Shown here one piece after another: positions 42,892 through 50,345 of a stretch of DNA of 64,000 bases. Both the position numbers and the translations under genes were made by a program. The notes beneath the pieces were generated by a model that was not told the DNA's origin, did not search any database, and saw nothing but the letters and a program-made list of their open reading frames with translations. The DNA lies in contig NZ_FQXV01000001.1 of assembly GCF_900130065.1 (NCBI RefSeq), forward strand, positions 453,083 to 517,082, written 5' to 3'. Position 1 is the first letter of the stretch. The number at the start of each line of letters is the position of its first letter. Source of the DNA: Sporobacter termitidis DSM 10068. Lineage in GTDB: Bacteria; Bacillota; Clostridia; Oscillospirales; Oscillospiraceae.

Positions 42892-44097
42892 GTGGGTGTA
42901 ATTAAAATACGGGAAGGTATCTACTCCGTCGGCGTTCTGAACCCCGGTCTGCGGCTGTTTGACGTCATCATGAAAACGGAATACGGCACTTCTTACAACG
43001 CTTACCTGCTGACCGGCGAAAAGAATGTGTTGATCGAGACCGTGCATGCCAGATATTTTGACGAATATGTGGAAAACGTCCAAAGTATCGTCGACCTGAG
43101 TAAAATCGACTACATTGTGATGAACCATAACGAACCCGACCATTCCGGCTCGTTGGCAAGACTTTTGGATCTGGCGCCGAACGCGCAGCTTTTGGCAACG
43201 CCGGCCGGCCGCATCTATCTGCCGCTCATTACGAACAAGCCGATGCCGGCGATGCGCGCCGTTCAGGACGGCGAGACGCTGGAGCTCGGCGGCGGTCGGA
43301 CGCTCCGGTTTATCCACGCCCCGTTTTTGCACTGGCCGGATACCATGTTCACGTATCTTGAAAGCGAAAAGACCGTTTTCACCTGCGATTTCCTCGGCGC
43401 GCACTTCTGTGAGCCGACGATGTCGGACCTGAAGCTTCAATACCGGTCCGCCTACGAGCGCGCGCTTGAGGAATATTTCGACGCCATATTCAGCCCGTTC
43501 AAGCCGTACGTTCTCAGCGGACTGTCCAAGCTGGACGCGCTGGACGCCGAAACCGTCTGTACGAGTCACGGCCCCATTCTCCACAAAAACGGATTTTTGG
43601 AGGACGTCCGGCGCCGGTATGCAAAATGGAGCACCCGTGAGCCCCGCCAGCAAAAAGATATCCCCATTTTCTATTGCAGCGCCTACGGCAACACCGCGGC
43701 GCTGGCCGCCCGGATCGCCGAGGGCATCAAGAGCGTTATTAAAGACGCTGCCGTCGAGCTCTACGACCTGACGGTCTCGGACCCCTGCAGCCTGACGGGC
43801 CGGATGAACGCTGCCGACGCTTTCCTGCTCGGTACGCCGACAATCAACAAGGACGCGCTTTTACCCGTGTGGCAGCTTGTTAACAGTATCGACGCCATCA
43901 GCGCGAAAGGCAGGCCCGTTTCTGTCTTTGGCTCTTACGGCTGGAGCGGAGAGGGCGTGCCGGCCGTTATTTCCAGGCTGAAGGGCCTCAATATGAATGT
44001 GTTTGAAGAGGGGTACAGGTGCCGCTTTGTCCCCTCCGACGCTGAGCTGCAGGCCGCTTTTGAATTTGGCGCACGTTTTGCGACGGCGCTTGGATGA
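42892..44097 (+). CDS. FprA-type flavodiiron protein
   Basis: An A-type flavoprotein of 401 residues reducing O2 to water (or NO to N2O) in anaerobes. The N-terminal metallo-beta-lactamase domain carries the diiron ligand motif NHNEPDHSGS (H-x-E-x-D-H) at about 80-90, with a further Asp in FTCDFLGAHF and His in CTSHGPILHK. From residue 255 a flavodoxin domain (IFYCSAYGNTAALA, SYGWSGEGV) binds FMN. GTG 42892 is preferred because GAAAGG lies 9 nt upstream. A UroD-family gene follows 19 nt later, so they may be co-transcribed. Confidence 0.95.
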   Translation: MGVIKIREGIYSVGVLNPGLRLFDVIMKTEYGTSYNAYLLTGEKNVLIETVHARYFDEYVENVQSIVDLSKIDYIVMNHNEPDHSGSLARLLDLAPNAQLLATPAGRIYLPLITNKPMPAMRAVQDGETLELGGGRTLRFIHAPFLHWPDTMFTYLESEKTVFTCDFLGAHFCEPTMSDLKLQYRSAYERALEEYFDAIFSPFKPYVLSGLSKLDALDAETVCTSHGPILHKNGFLEDVRRRYAKWSTREPRQQKDIPIFYCSAYGNTAALAARIAEGIKSVIKDAAVELYDLTVSDPCSLTGRMNAADAFLLGTPTINKDALLPVWQLVNSIDAISAKGRPVSVFGSYGWSGEGVPAVISRLKGLNMNVFEEGYRCRFVPSDAELQAAFEFGARFATALG

Positions 44098-44116
44098 ATC
44101 ATAGGAGGAAATGAGT

Positions 44117-45127
44117 ATGCTCACATCAAAACAGAATGTCTTGGAAACCTTGAAAATCGGCGGCAAGCCCGACAGGCTTGTCAACCAGTATAGGCCTTAT
44201 GTTCTGGTCCAGAGTGACCCCGTCTACCAGCTTGTCCGGGGCAATCGCGCCCGCGGCAAGACCACCAAGGACGTCTGGGGTACGGAAATCGCCTGGCCCG
44301 AGGATCAGCACGCCGCCATGCCGCATGTGACGGAAGAAAACAAGGTACTGAAGGACATCACCAAATGGCGCGAGCTGAAGGTGCCGGATCTGGCCGCTGC
44401 GGCGAAGGACCCCGCCTCGTGGGAGCCCGCCCTTAAGGCCGCGGCCGCCGTTGACCACAATGAAAAGCTCGTTATGGGCTTTATGGGCACGGGCGTCTTT
44501 GAGCAGCTGCACTTTCTCATGGGCTTTGAAGACACGCTGGCGAATATGCTGATGGAGCCCGAGGCCATGGCTGAGCTTGTGGAGGTGGTGGGCGAATACC
44601 GCTTCACCTACATGAAGCTGCTGGTGGACAATCTCAAACCCGATATCATCCTCTCCCATGACGACTGGGGCAGCAAAAACAGCATGTTTATGAATCCGGA
44701 CACGTGGCGCGAGATCATCAAGCCGCAGTACGTCAAAATCTACGGCTATGCCAAAGAGCACGGCGTCAAGATCATGCACCACGCCGATTCCTTCCTGGAA
44801 CCCATCGTCGAGGACATGGTGGAGCTCGGCATCGACATCTGGCAGGGCGTGCTGCCGCAGAACGACATCGTAAAGCTCCAGAAGCAGCTCAAGGGCCGGA
44901 TGGTCCTCATGGGCGGCATTGACGCGGCCATCGTCGATTGGCCGAACACACCGGAAGACGTCATCCGTAAGGAAGTCCGGCGTGCCTGCGCCACATATGG
45001 TCCCGGCGGCGGCTTTATCCCCAGCCTGACCTACGGCGGACCGGGCAGTATCTTTCCGAACGTCGACGCGACGATCTCCGACGAGATCGAGCGGTACAAC
45101 AAGGAAGTTTACGGCGTCCACGAATAA
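44117..45127 (+). CDS. Uroporphyrinogen-decarboxylase-family protein (possible methyltransferase)
   Basis: This 336-residue TIM-barrel protein of the UroD/MtaA family has ILSHDDWGSKNSMFMNPDTWREIIKP, HGVKIMHHADSF, VLPQNDIVKLQKQL, LMGGIDAA and a C-terminal GPGGGFIPSLTYGGPGS-like region. Members without heme genes around are mostly corrinoid-dependent methyltransferase partners in Clostridia. The H-x-C zinc signature of methyl-CoM-type enzymes is not seen; HHAD stands at that position. ATG 44117 is 8 nt from GGAGG; ATG 44111 is too close. No corrinoid protein gene is adjacent, but a B12 importer lies 13 kb away. Confidence 0.82.
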   Translation: MLTSKQNVLETLKIGGKPDRLVNQYRPYVLVQSDPVYQLVRGNRARGKTTKDVWGTEIAWPEDQHAAMPHVTEENKVLKDITKWRELKVPDLAAAAKDPASWEPALKAAAAVDHNEKLVMGFMGTGVFEQLHFLMGFEDTLANMLMEPEAMAELVEVVGEYRFTYMKLLVDNLKPDIILSHDDWGSKNSMFMNPDTWREIIKPQYVKIYGYAKEHGVKIMHHADSFLEPIVEDMVELGIDIWQGVLPQNDIVKLQKQLKGRMVLMGGIDAAIVDWPNTPEDVIRKEVRRACATYGPGGGFIPSLTYGGPGSIFPNVDATISDEIERYNKEVYGVHE

Positions 45128-45157
45128 GCCGTAATTTTAGCGGGATTTTGACAGAAT

Positions 45158-45195
45158 AAAAAAATGGGCATGCACGAGCATGTCCATTTTTTTAT
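45158..45195. terminator. Terminator after the UroD-family gene
   Basis: AAAAATGGGCATGC and GCATGTCCATTTTTT form the stem around ACGA, with T-rich ends on both strands. Confidence 0.88.
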
Positions 45196-45289
45196 TATTT
45201 AACCGTCAACTTCCATCTTTAGTCCCTCCAAGTATGGGCTTCTACACGTGACCTGATATATTATATCTGAAAACGGCTGTTTTGATACT

Positions 45290-46057
45290 TTACTCCGTGT
45301 ATTGCCACCGGAGCTTATATTTATGCAGGAAAAGCGGATTTTTCTTCTGCACGACAAAACGCCTTTTCGTCACGTCCAGCGTCTCCGAATACACTGCGTA
45401 GTCGGAATTGCTGACAAGACATTGGCTCGTTATATACCGGAGATTCATATTGCTGGGAAAATTGAGCTCCATTCTCAGATTTTTTGTAGGATGGTTCACG
45501 TTATACTGCATCTCCGGCAGCGCCGTATGCTCCCTATCGTAGAGATCGATATCGATTTCCAGATCGACAGGCTGCCCTTTCATGATCATCCGCGGAAACC
45601 TGATCAGATACTCGTTAAAGCCGCTGTGGTTTTCAATCTTCTCCGTCTCGTAGCCGTTGACCCGGAATTCGTAGCGGCTGCCGTTCCATTTAAACCGGAA
45701 GGTGTCATTGTCGAAGCTGCACCGCGGGTTTATAAAGGAAATATTGAACGTGCACCGCATATGCTCCCTGTTGATCACCGTCAGATTGTAATTATATTTT
45801 ATGTACTTTCTCTTGATTTCGCCCTTTTTAAGATAGACGGTTCGATAAAATACTTTCCTTTTGCATATGTCGAAGCAGATGAAGGTCAATATCAGGACGA
45901 GGGTTGCGGCGACAATCAGGCTCTGGCTGATATACGTCGTAAGAAACGTCTTGATAATCGGTATGACAAGCGAAACGGCCGTCGTTATCGCCGCCACGAC
46001 GAGATTGACCAGATAGGAGTCGATGATTAAGATGATTTTGGCTTTCAGTTTTTCCAT
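45290..46057 (-). CDS. Membrane-anchored protein of unknown function
   Basis: This 255-residue protein has two hydrophobic helices near the N terminus (about 8-35 and 45-65), followed by a soluble domain of about 185 residues rich in Tyr, Asn, Phe and beta-prone stretches (CTFNISFINPRCSF, NEYLIRFPRMIM, VDLEIDIDLYD). I do not recognise the family. GTGAGAGCGT precedes the ATG. The downstream minus-strand neighbours are unrelated small membrane proteins, 55 nt or more away on the other side. Likely a real gene, given length and regular start. Confidence 0.72.
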   Translation of the reverse strand: MEKLKAKIILIIDSYLVNLVVAAITTAVSLVIPIIKTFLTTYISQSLIVAATLVLILTFICFDICKRKVFYRTVYLKKGEIKRKYIKYNYNLTVINREHMRCTFNISFINPRCSFDNDTFRFKWNGSRYEFRVNGYETEKIENHSGFNEYLIRFPRMIMKGQPVDLEIDIDLYDREHTALPEMQYNVNHPTKNLRMELNFPSNMNLRYITSQCLVSNSDYAVYSETLDVTKRRFVVQKKNPLFLHKYKLRWQYTE

Positions 46058-46112
46058 ACGCTCTCACCCGCGACAGTTTGTCCGACGAATGCTTCATTAT
46101 ATGACCTCCTTT

Positions 46113-46697
46113 TCAATGATATTCATGGAACGGCGCGGCGGGCACTTTGCGGGCGCGCCTTTTCACCGCAGACAGAACCGCTTTCGCAATGATGCCGATG
46201 GCAAAATAGAGCGGCAGACCGTACCAGCTTTTCCAGCTGAGCATCTGATACATACGGAGCCAGACGAAAAGCGGCTCAAACACAAAGCAGGAGAACAGCG
46301 CCATGACGGCCTGCGCAATAAGAAAGCTTTTCCATTTTCCGAAAAACTGATAGATGAGCGAGTATAAAAACGGCAGACTTGCCAGGTTGATCGCCGAAAT
46401 GGGCGGAAAAAGTGGAATCACATCGATGGGATAATCCCACAGCGTCATCTCCTCCCCCAGCTCGTCCAGGATCAGGATCATTACCGCCGTGACAGCAGCG
46501 TTCAAGGCGACTTCCGCCAGCCGCTCTTTATTAACCATTTTCCACCACAGCCAGGCGCTGAAAGCGAACAGCGAAACCATAGCCACCCAGCGGATATGGA
46601 AAAAGCCGTCGCTGATCCATTCGTCAAACCGCACGTTTGTCAGCTGAAACTGCAGCTCTGTCGGATTCGTTATTTCCGCTAATATCATCACCATCAC
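46113..46697 (-). CDS. CBO0543-type small membrane protein (copy 2)
   Basis: This 194-residue membrane protein has about five hydrophobic helices. Landmark segments are VRFDEWISDGFFHIRWV, LDELGEEMTLWDYPIDVIPLFPPISAINL and LPFLYSLIYQFF. It is clearly paralogous to the next upstream gene, sharing E.LTLWD[YF]P.D.I..FP..SAIN. Its start overlaps that gene's stop by 4 bp (ATGA), so the pair is coupled. Function unknown; the family is common in sporulating Firmicutes. Confidence 0.8.
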   Translation of the reverse strand: MMVMILAEITNPTELQFQLTNVRFDEWISDGFFHIRWVAMVSLFAFSAWLWWKMVNKERLAEVALNAAVTAVMILILDELGEEMTLWDYPIDVIPLFPPISAINLASLPFLYSLIYQFFGKWKSFLIAQAVMALFSCFVFEPLFVWLRMYQMLSWKSWYGLPLYFAIGIIAKAVLSAVKRRARKVPAAPFHEYH

Positions 46698-47260
46698 CAG
46701 CCTTGATTCAGAACTTGTTTTCGGACGCCCGCGGTTTCGACGATCCGGACCACCGCTGTTCTCACAAGCACCGCCGAGGCAAAGTAAATCGGCAGGCTCT
46801 CAAAATAATGCCAGCGCACGAGCCGGTACAGGCCGGCGGCGGACAGAAGCGGGTCGGCGCCGAAGCAGACGGCGGCGGAAAATACGGCCGCGGCCCAAGC
46901 AAACGACATTGTCTGCTCAAAATACTGGTACAGAAGCGAAAAACCCAGCCCCAGCAGCACAAAGTTGATTGCCGAAAGCGTCGGAAAATAGGCGATGATG
47001 TCCGTGGGAAAATCCCACAGCGTCAGTTCTTCCCCGTATTCGCAGATCCCCATGTAAATAACGGCGGCAAGGAAAGCGAAAAGACTGACCTCCAGGATTT
47101 TTTCCCTGCGGATCAAAACCCACCATAAAACAACGAGCGCTATCATCGCGGCAATAAGAATCCACCACAGTGGGCTGAACAGCTCATCGTCAAGCCATCG
47201 CTGAACGCGCAGCTCTGTCAGCTGCTTTTGTATATAGACATTTCCCGGAATTTCCATCAT
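46694..47260 (-). CDS. CBO0543-type small membrane protein (copy 1)
   Basis: This 188-residue membrane protein has hydrophobic helices at about 28-48, 55-70, 90-115, 118-140 and 150-175, and the motif EYGEELTLWDFPTDIIAYFPTLSAINF shared with its downstream paralogue. The N-terminal QKQLTELRVQRWLDDELFSPLWW corresponds to the same region of copy 2. Two adjacent coupled paralogues suggest a hetero-oligomer. Role unknown. Confidence 0.8.
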   Translation of the reverse strand: MMEIPGNVYIQKQLTELRVQRWLDDELFSPLWWILIAAMIALVVLWWVLIRREKILEVSLFAFLAAVIYMGICEYGEELTLWDFPTDIIAYFPTLSAINFVLLGLGFSLLYQYFEQTMSFAWAAAVFSAAVCFGADPLLSAAGLYRLVRWHYFESLPIYFASAVLVRTAVVRIVETAGVRKQVLNQGW

Positions 47261-47375
47261 GCGTCACCACGTTAAACGGTCATTGATTATTCACATGATA
47301 ATATCTCCATGCGCCAAAATTATTATCCCTATAAGCAATGAAGACGCGGCAGCGCGCCGCGTCTTCATTGCTTTA

Positions 47376-47684
47376 TTATTTTTTCTTCAGCTTTGCGATT
47401 TCTTCCTCGACTTCCTCCGCGCCTTCGGTGTAGAGCTTCTCTTCGTCGGGAGCCAGCTCCCTGAGGAGTCTCAGGAACTCACCCGCGTGGACGCGTTCCT
47501 CATCGGCAATATCCTTCAAAACTTCAATGGCCAGCTTGTTATCGATCGACTCCGCCAGCTGCATATACAGCTGAATGGCCTCGTATTCCGCGGCAACCAT
47601 AAAGCGGATGGCTCTCACAAGCTCGGCGTGGGTCAGCTTGTTCCCCTTTGCCGCTCCGGCAAACGGTGTTCCAAAATCAGGCAT
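47376..47684 (-). CDS. Ferritin-like/rubrerythrin-type diiron protein, encapsulin-cargo-like
   Basis: This 102-residue all-helical protein has diiron-type motifs AAEYEAIQLY (Glu of helix 1) and DEERVHAGEFLRLL (E-x-x-H of helix 2), separated by about 30 residues. The pattern resembles the ferritin-like domain fused to or packaged in some encapsulins. It has a GxPF-like N terminus and a Lys/Glu-rich tail (EEVEEEIAKLKKK). No encapsulin shell gene is visible. GGAGAG precedes the ATG. Likely iron storage or peroxide handling. Confidence 0.75.
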   Translation of the reverse strand: MPDFGTPFAGAAKGNKLTHAELVRAIRFMVAAEYEAIQLYMQLAESIDNKLAIEVLKDIADEERVHAGEFLRLLRELAPDEEKLYTEGAEEVEEEIAKLKKK

Positions 47685-47735
47685 TGTATTACTCTCCTTT
47701 TCTTTTATCTTTATGTTAACATTGATATGTTAAAC

Positions 47736-48077
47736 TCACAGGACGGCGGTGTCGCCGCGCTCTCTGGTGCGGATACGGACGGCGTCGATAATATCCGAGA
47801 CGAATATTTTTCCGTCGCCCACATCGCCCGTATACGCCTTTTCGCAGATTTTATCGATAACCGTCTCGACCTGATTGTCGAGCACGACGATTTCCAGCTT
47901 GAGCTTGGGCAGGAAGTTATATTCCACCTCCGCGCCCCGGACAAATTCCTTCCAGCCCTTTTGATTGCCGGCCCCCATGATCTGACTGATGGAAAGGCCG
48001 TTGATATTCAGCTGATTCAGAATTTCTTTAATATCCCCCAGTTTTTCCGGACGGATGAACGCCTCTATCTTCTTCAC
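47736..48077 (-). CDS. glnK: P-II nitrogen regulatory protein (copy 1)
   Basis: This 113-residue P-II signal protein begins VKKIEAFIRPEKL. The T-loop segment reads GAEVEYNFLPKLKLEIVV, and the B- and C-loop residues are in YTGDVGDGKIFVSDIIDAVRIRTRERG. P-II trimers sense 2-oxoglutarate and ATP/ADP and gate AmtB. The Tyr in the T-loop (VEYN) is the candidate modification site. GTG start with AAAGGGG. It lies beyond a second P-II gene that adjoins amtB; the 209 nt between them hold a hairpin (GGAAACGGAGCGG / CCGCTCTGTTTCC, around 48198-48231) without a T-run. Confidence 0.96.
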   Translation of the reverse strand: MKKIEAFIRPEKLGDIKEILNQLNINGLSISQIMGAGNQKGWKEFVRGAEVEYNFLPKLKLEIVVLDNQVETVIDKICEKAYTGDVGDGKIFVSDIIDAVRIRTRERGDTAVL

Positions 48078-48286
48078 TGCTTCAACCCCTTTGTCAAAGT
48101 AAGAATATCATATCAAAAAATACTGAAATGTTCAAATGCAAATATCACATTCCGTTCATACACTCTGCGGGAATGCAAAATATTTTTGGTGCGGATGCGG
48201 AAACAGAGCGGTTTTCCCGCTCCGTTTCCGACTATTCCTGTTTTATATGACGTCTACACGGAAAAAGCCTATCAAATATCGCCGGA

Positions 48287-48628
48287 TTATTTTATGGCGT
48301 CCATGCCCTTTTCTCGCGTTCTGATGCGGACGGCGTCAAGCACCTCGGAGACGAAAATCTTGCCGTCTCCCACACTGCCGGTATAGGCAACCTCACAGAT
48401 CTTGCTGACGATATTCTCGACCTGCTCGTCGGCAGCCACGATCTCGAGCTTGACCTTCGGCAGGAAGTTGTAGTCGATCTCCGTGCCGCGGACATATTCC
48501 TTCCAGCCCTTCTGCTTGCCGAAGCCCATAACCTGGCTGACGGACAGCCCGTTGAGATGCAGCTCCTGCAGATGCGCTTTGATTTCCTCAAGCTTTTCCG
48601 GCCTGATAAATGCGTCGATTTTTTTCAT
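48287..48628 (-). CDS. glnK: P-II nitrogen regulatory protein (copy 2), amtB-linked
   Basis: This 113-residue P-II protein reads MKKIDAFIRPEKLEEIKA, T-loop GTEIDYNFLPKVKLEIV and TGSVGDGKIFVSEVLDAVRIRTREKG. It is close to copy 1 across the whole length. It starts 21 nt after the amtB stop and is almost certainly co-transcribed, so it is the GlnK that would plug AmtB when nitrogen is plentiful. GGAGG precedes the ATG. Confidence 0.97.
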   Translation of the reverse strand: MKKIDAFIRPEKLEEIKAHLQELHLNGLSVSQVMGFGKQKGWKEYVRGTEIDYNFLPKVKLEIVAADEQVENIVSKICEVAYTGSVGDGKIFVSEVLDAVRIRTREKGMDAIK

Positions 48629-48649
48629 ATTAACAGCCCTCCGTATCGA

Positions 48650-49894
48650 TTAGTCCATGCCGTTGAACGCGGGGTAAGCCGTTTCGCCGTGCTCGGCGCT
48701 GTCGAGGCCGATATCCTCGCTCTTGGGCGGCACCTTGAGGCCCTTCGTAACGAGAGAGGAGATTCCGGCGGCAATGAGCGTGCCGATGACGGCAAAGACG
48801 ATGGTGATCCCGATGGCCGCGAGCTGGCGGACAAAGAGATGTGCGTCGCCAAAGACGAGGCCGTCCCAGGCCGCCGCAGAATTTATCGACTTCTGCGCGA
48901 ACAGGCCGGTGGCGATGCCGCCCCAGATACCGCCGACGCCGTGGCAGCCGAAAACGTCCAGGGCGTCGTCATAGCCGAACTTCGGCTTGACAACGGTGAT
49001 GAAGAAATAGCAGATCGGGCTGACGAGCGCGCCGATGACGATGGCTGCCCAAACGGGCACGAAGCCGGCGCCGGGCGTAATGGCCACAAGGCCGATCACA
49101 AGACCGGTGGATGCGCCGACAAGGGTCGGCTTGCCGTTTCTGATGACTTCGATGAGCAGCCAGGACAGCATCGCCGCGGCGGCCGCCGTATTCGTTGTCA
49201 TGAACGCGTGGATGGCAAGGCCATTGGCCGCCAGCGCGCTGCCGGCGTTAAAGCCGAACCAGCCAAACCACAACAGCGCCGCGCCGAGAAGCACAAACGG
49301 CACATTGTGGGGATGATACGTCGCCTTGCCGAAATTTTTTCTCTTCCCCAGGAGGATCGCCAGCACAAGAGCGCTGACGCCGGAGCTGATGTGGACCACA
49401 TTGCCGCCCGCAAAGTCGACGGCGCCGAGCTTGAACAGGAAGCCGCCGCCCCAGAGCATGTGCGCCAGGGGGTAATACACGAGAATCGACCAGATTGTCG
49501 TAAAGATAACGAGCGCGCCGAACTTCATCCGTTCCGCGATGGCACCGGTGATCAGCGCCGGCGTGATGATGGCAAACATCATCTGGAAAACCGCAAAGCC
49601 AAGCGTGTTCGGATAGGCCAAGGTCGTATCGTTGAGCGTATCAAAGCCCATGCCGAACCATCCAAAATCCCCGATAATGCCGCCTGTGTCGCCGTGGAAG
49701 GACAGCGTGAAGCCGATCAGCACCCACAGAAGAGATGCGATGCCCATCAGGATGACCGAGGACATGATGGTATTGATGATGTTTTTCCGTTTGACAAGCC
49801 CGCCGTAAAAGAACGCCAGGCCGGGTGTCATGATAAGTACGAGCGCCGACGATGTCAGCATCCAGGAGACATCGCCCGAATTCAGTGCCGCCAT
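48650..49894 (-). CDS. amtB: Ammonium transporter
   Basis: This 414-residue, 11-helix ammonium channel has SWMLTSSALVLIMTPGLAFFYGGLVKRKN at the start, GFAVFQMMFAIITPALI, the WSILVYYPLAHMLWGGG segment with the first pore His, and FGCHGVGGIWGG with the second. The family's trimer pore and Phe gate residues are present. ATG 49894 fits GAGGG at 10 nt; the in-frame GTG 49903 is too close. A structured leader with an intrinsic terminator lies directly upstream. The P-II gene follows. Confidence 0.97.
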   Translation of the reverse strand: MAALNSGDVSWMLTSSALVLIMTPGLAFFYGGLVKRKNIINTIMSSVILMGIASLLWVLIGFTLSFHGDTGGIIGDFGWFGMGFDTLNDTTLAYPNTLGFAVFQMMFAIITPALITGAIAERMKFGALVIFTTIWSILVYYPLAHMLWGGGFLFKLGAVDFAGGNVVHISSGVSALVLAILLGKRKNFGKATYHPHNVPFVLLGAALLWFGWFGFNAGSALAANGLAIHAFMTTNTAAAAAMLSWLLIEVIRNGKPTLVGASTGLVIGLVAITPGAGFVPVWAAIVIGALVSPICYFFITVVKPKFGYDDALDVFGCHGVGGIWGGIATGLFAQKSINSAAAWDGLVFGDAHLFVRQLAAIGITIVFAVIGTLIAAGISSLVTKGLKVPPKSEDIGLDSAEHGETAYPAFNGMD

Positions 49895-49937
49895 GATATC
49901 CACTCCCTCAAAATAAATTAGTCGCTGAAAAGAGAAA

Positions 49938-50216
49938 TAAAAAAGCTGTCTTTGAATTTTGCATAAGGCAAAAGTGCATAGACAGCGATTGTATGTACAA
50001 CCTCTTTGTCGTTGTAGCCTCTGTCTTTATAGCAATTGACTATAAAAACAGAGCCGCTGACTGCTATGCGAGTATCAAAACAGTCAGCGAAATGTCATAA
50101 CAGACAGCCTTTACTTCAGGTATTACCAAAAAAGTAAAGGCCGCTGACTGTTATAGCTGCCCCATAACAGTCCTCGGCCCCATTGCCTTACGATATTCAA
50201 ATATCTGTGCCCAATA
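49938..50216 (-). promoter_or_regulatory. Structured amtB leader: promoter, hairpin series and terminator
   Basis: On the minus strand a promoter TTGCAA-17-TATATT ends near 50211. About 270 nt follow with successive hairpins: GACTGTTAT/ATAACAGTC, GCCTTTACT/AGTAAAGGC, CGCTGACTG/CAGTCAGCG and CTCTGT-TTTATAG / CTATAAA-ACAGAG. At 49986-49938 comes GCTGTCT...AGACAGC followed by TTTTTT, an intrinsic terminator some 45 nt before the start codon. An upstream copy of GCTGTCT (50108-50102) could pair with the terminator's 3' arm. The layout is that of a transcription-attenuation leader; it matches no class I recognise. Confidence 0.75.
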
Positions 50217-50282
50217 TAGCACAGACTTTCCGGAATTGCAATATGCATTTTCAAAATATTTCTCTTGCAAATTTAGCCTGTA

Positions 50283-50321
50283 AAAAACACGTCTGCGGGA
50301 TATATTCCGTCCCGCAGACGT
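50283..50321 (-). terminator. Terminator of the pyrophosphatase gene
   Basis: GCACGTCTGCGGGA / TCCCGCAGACGTG stem; on the minus strand it is followed by TTTTTTAC. Confidence 0.92.
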
Positions 50322-50345
50322 GCTCAGCCTTATTATAAACTCTTG

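Noticed and set aside
48557-49921. 454-residue plus-strand frame
   Set aside because: Antisense to amtB, which has clear family motifs; the plus-strand product is low-complexity Asp/Arg/Lys.
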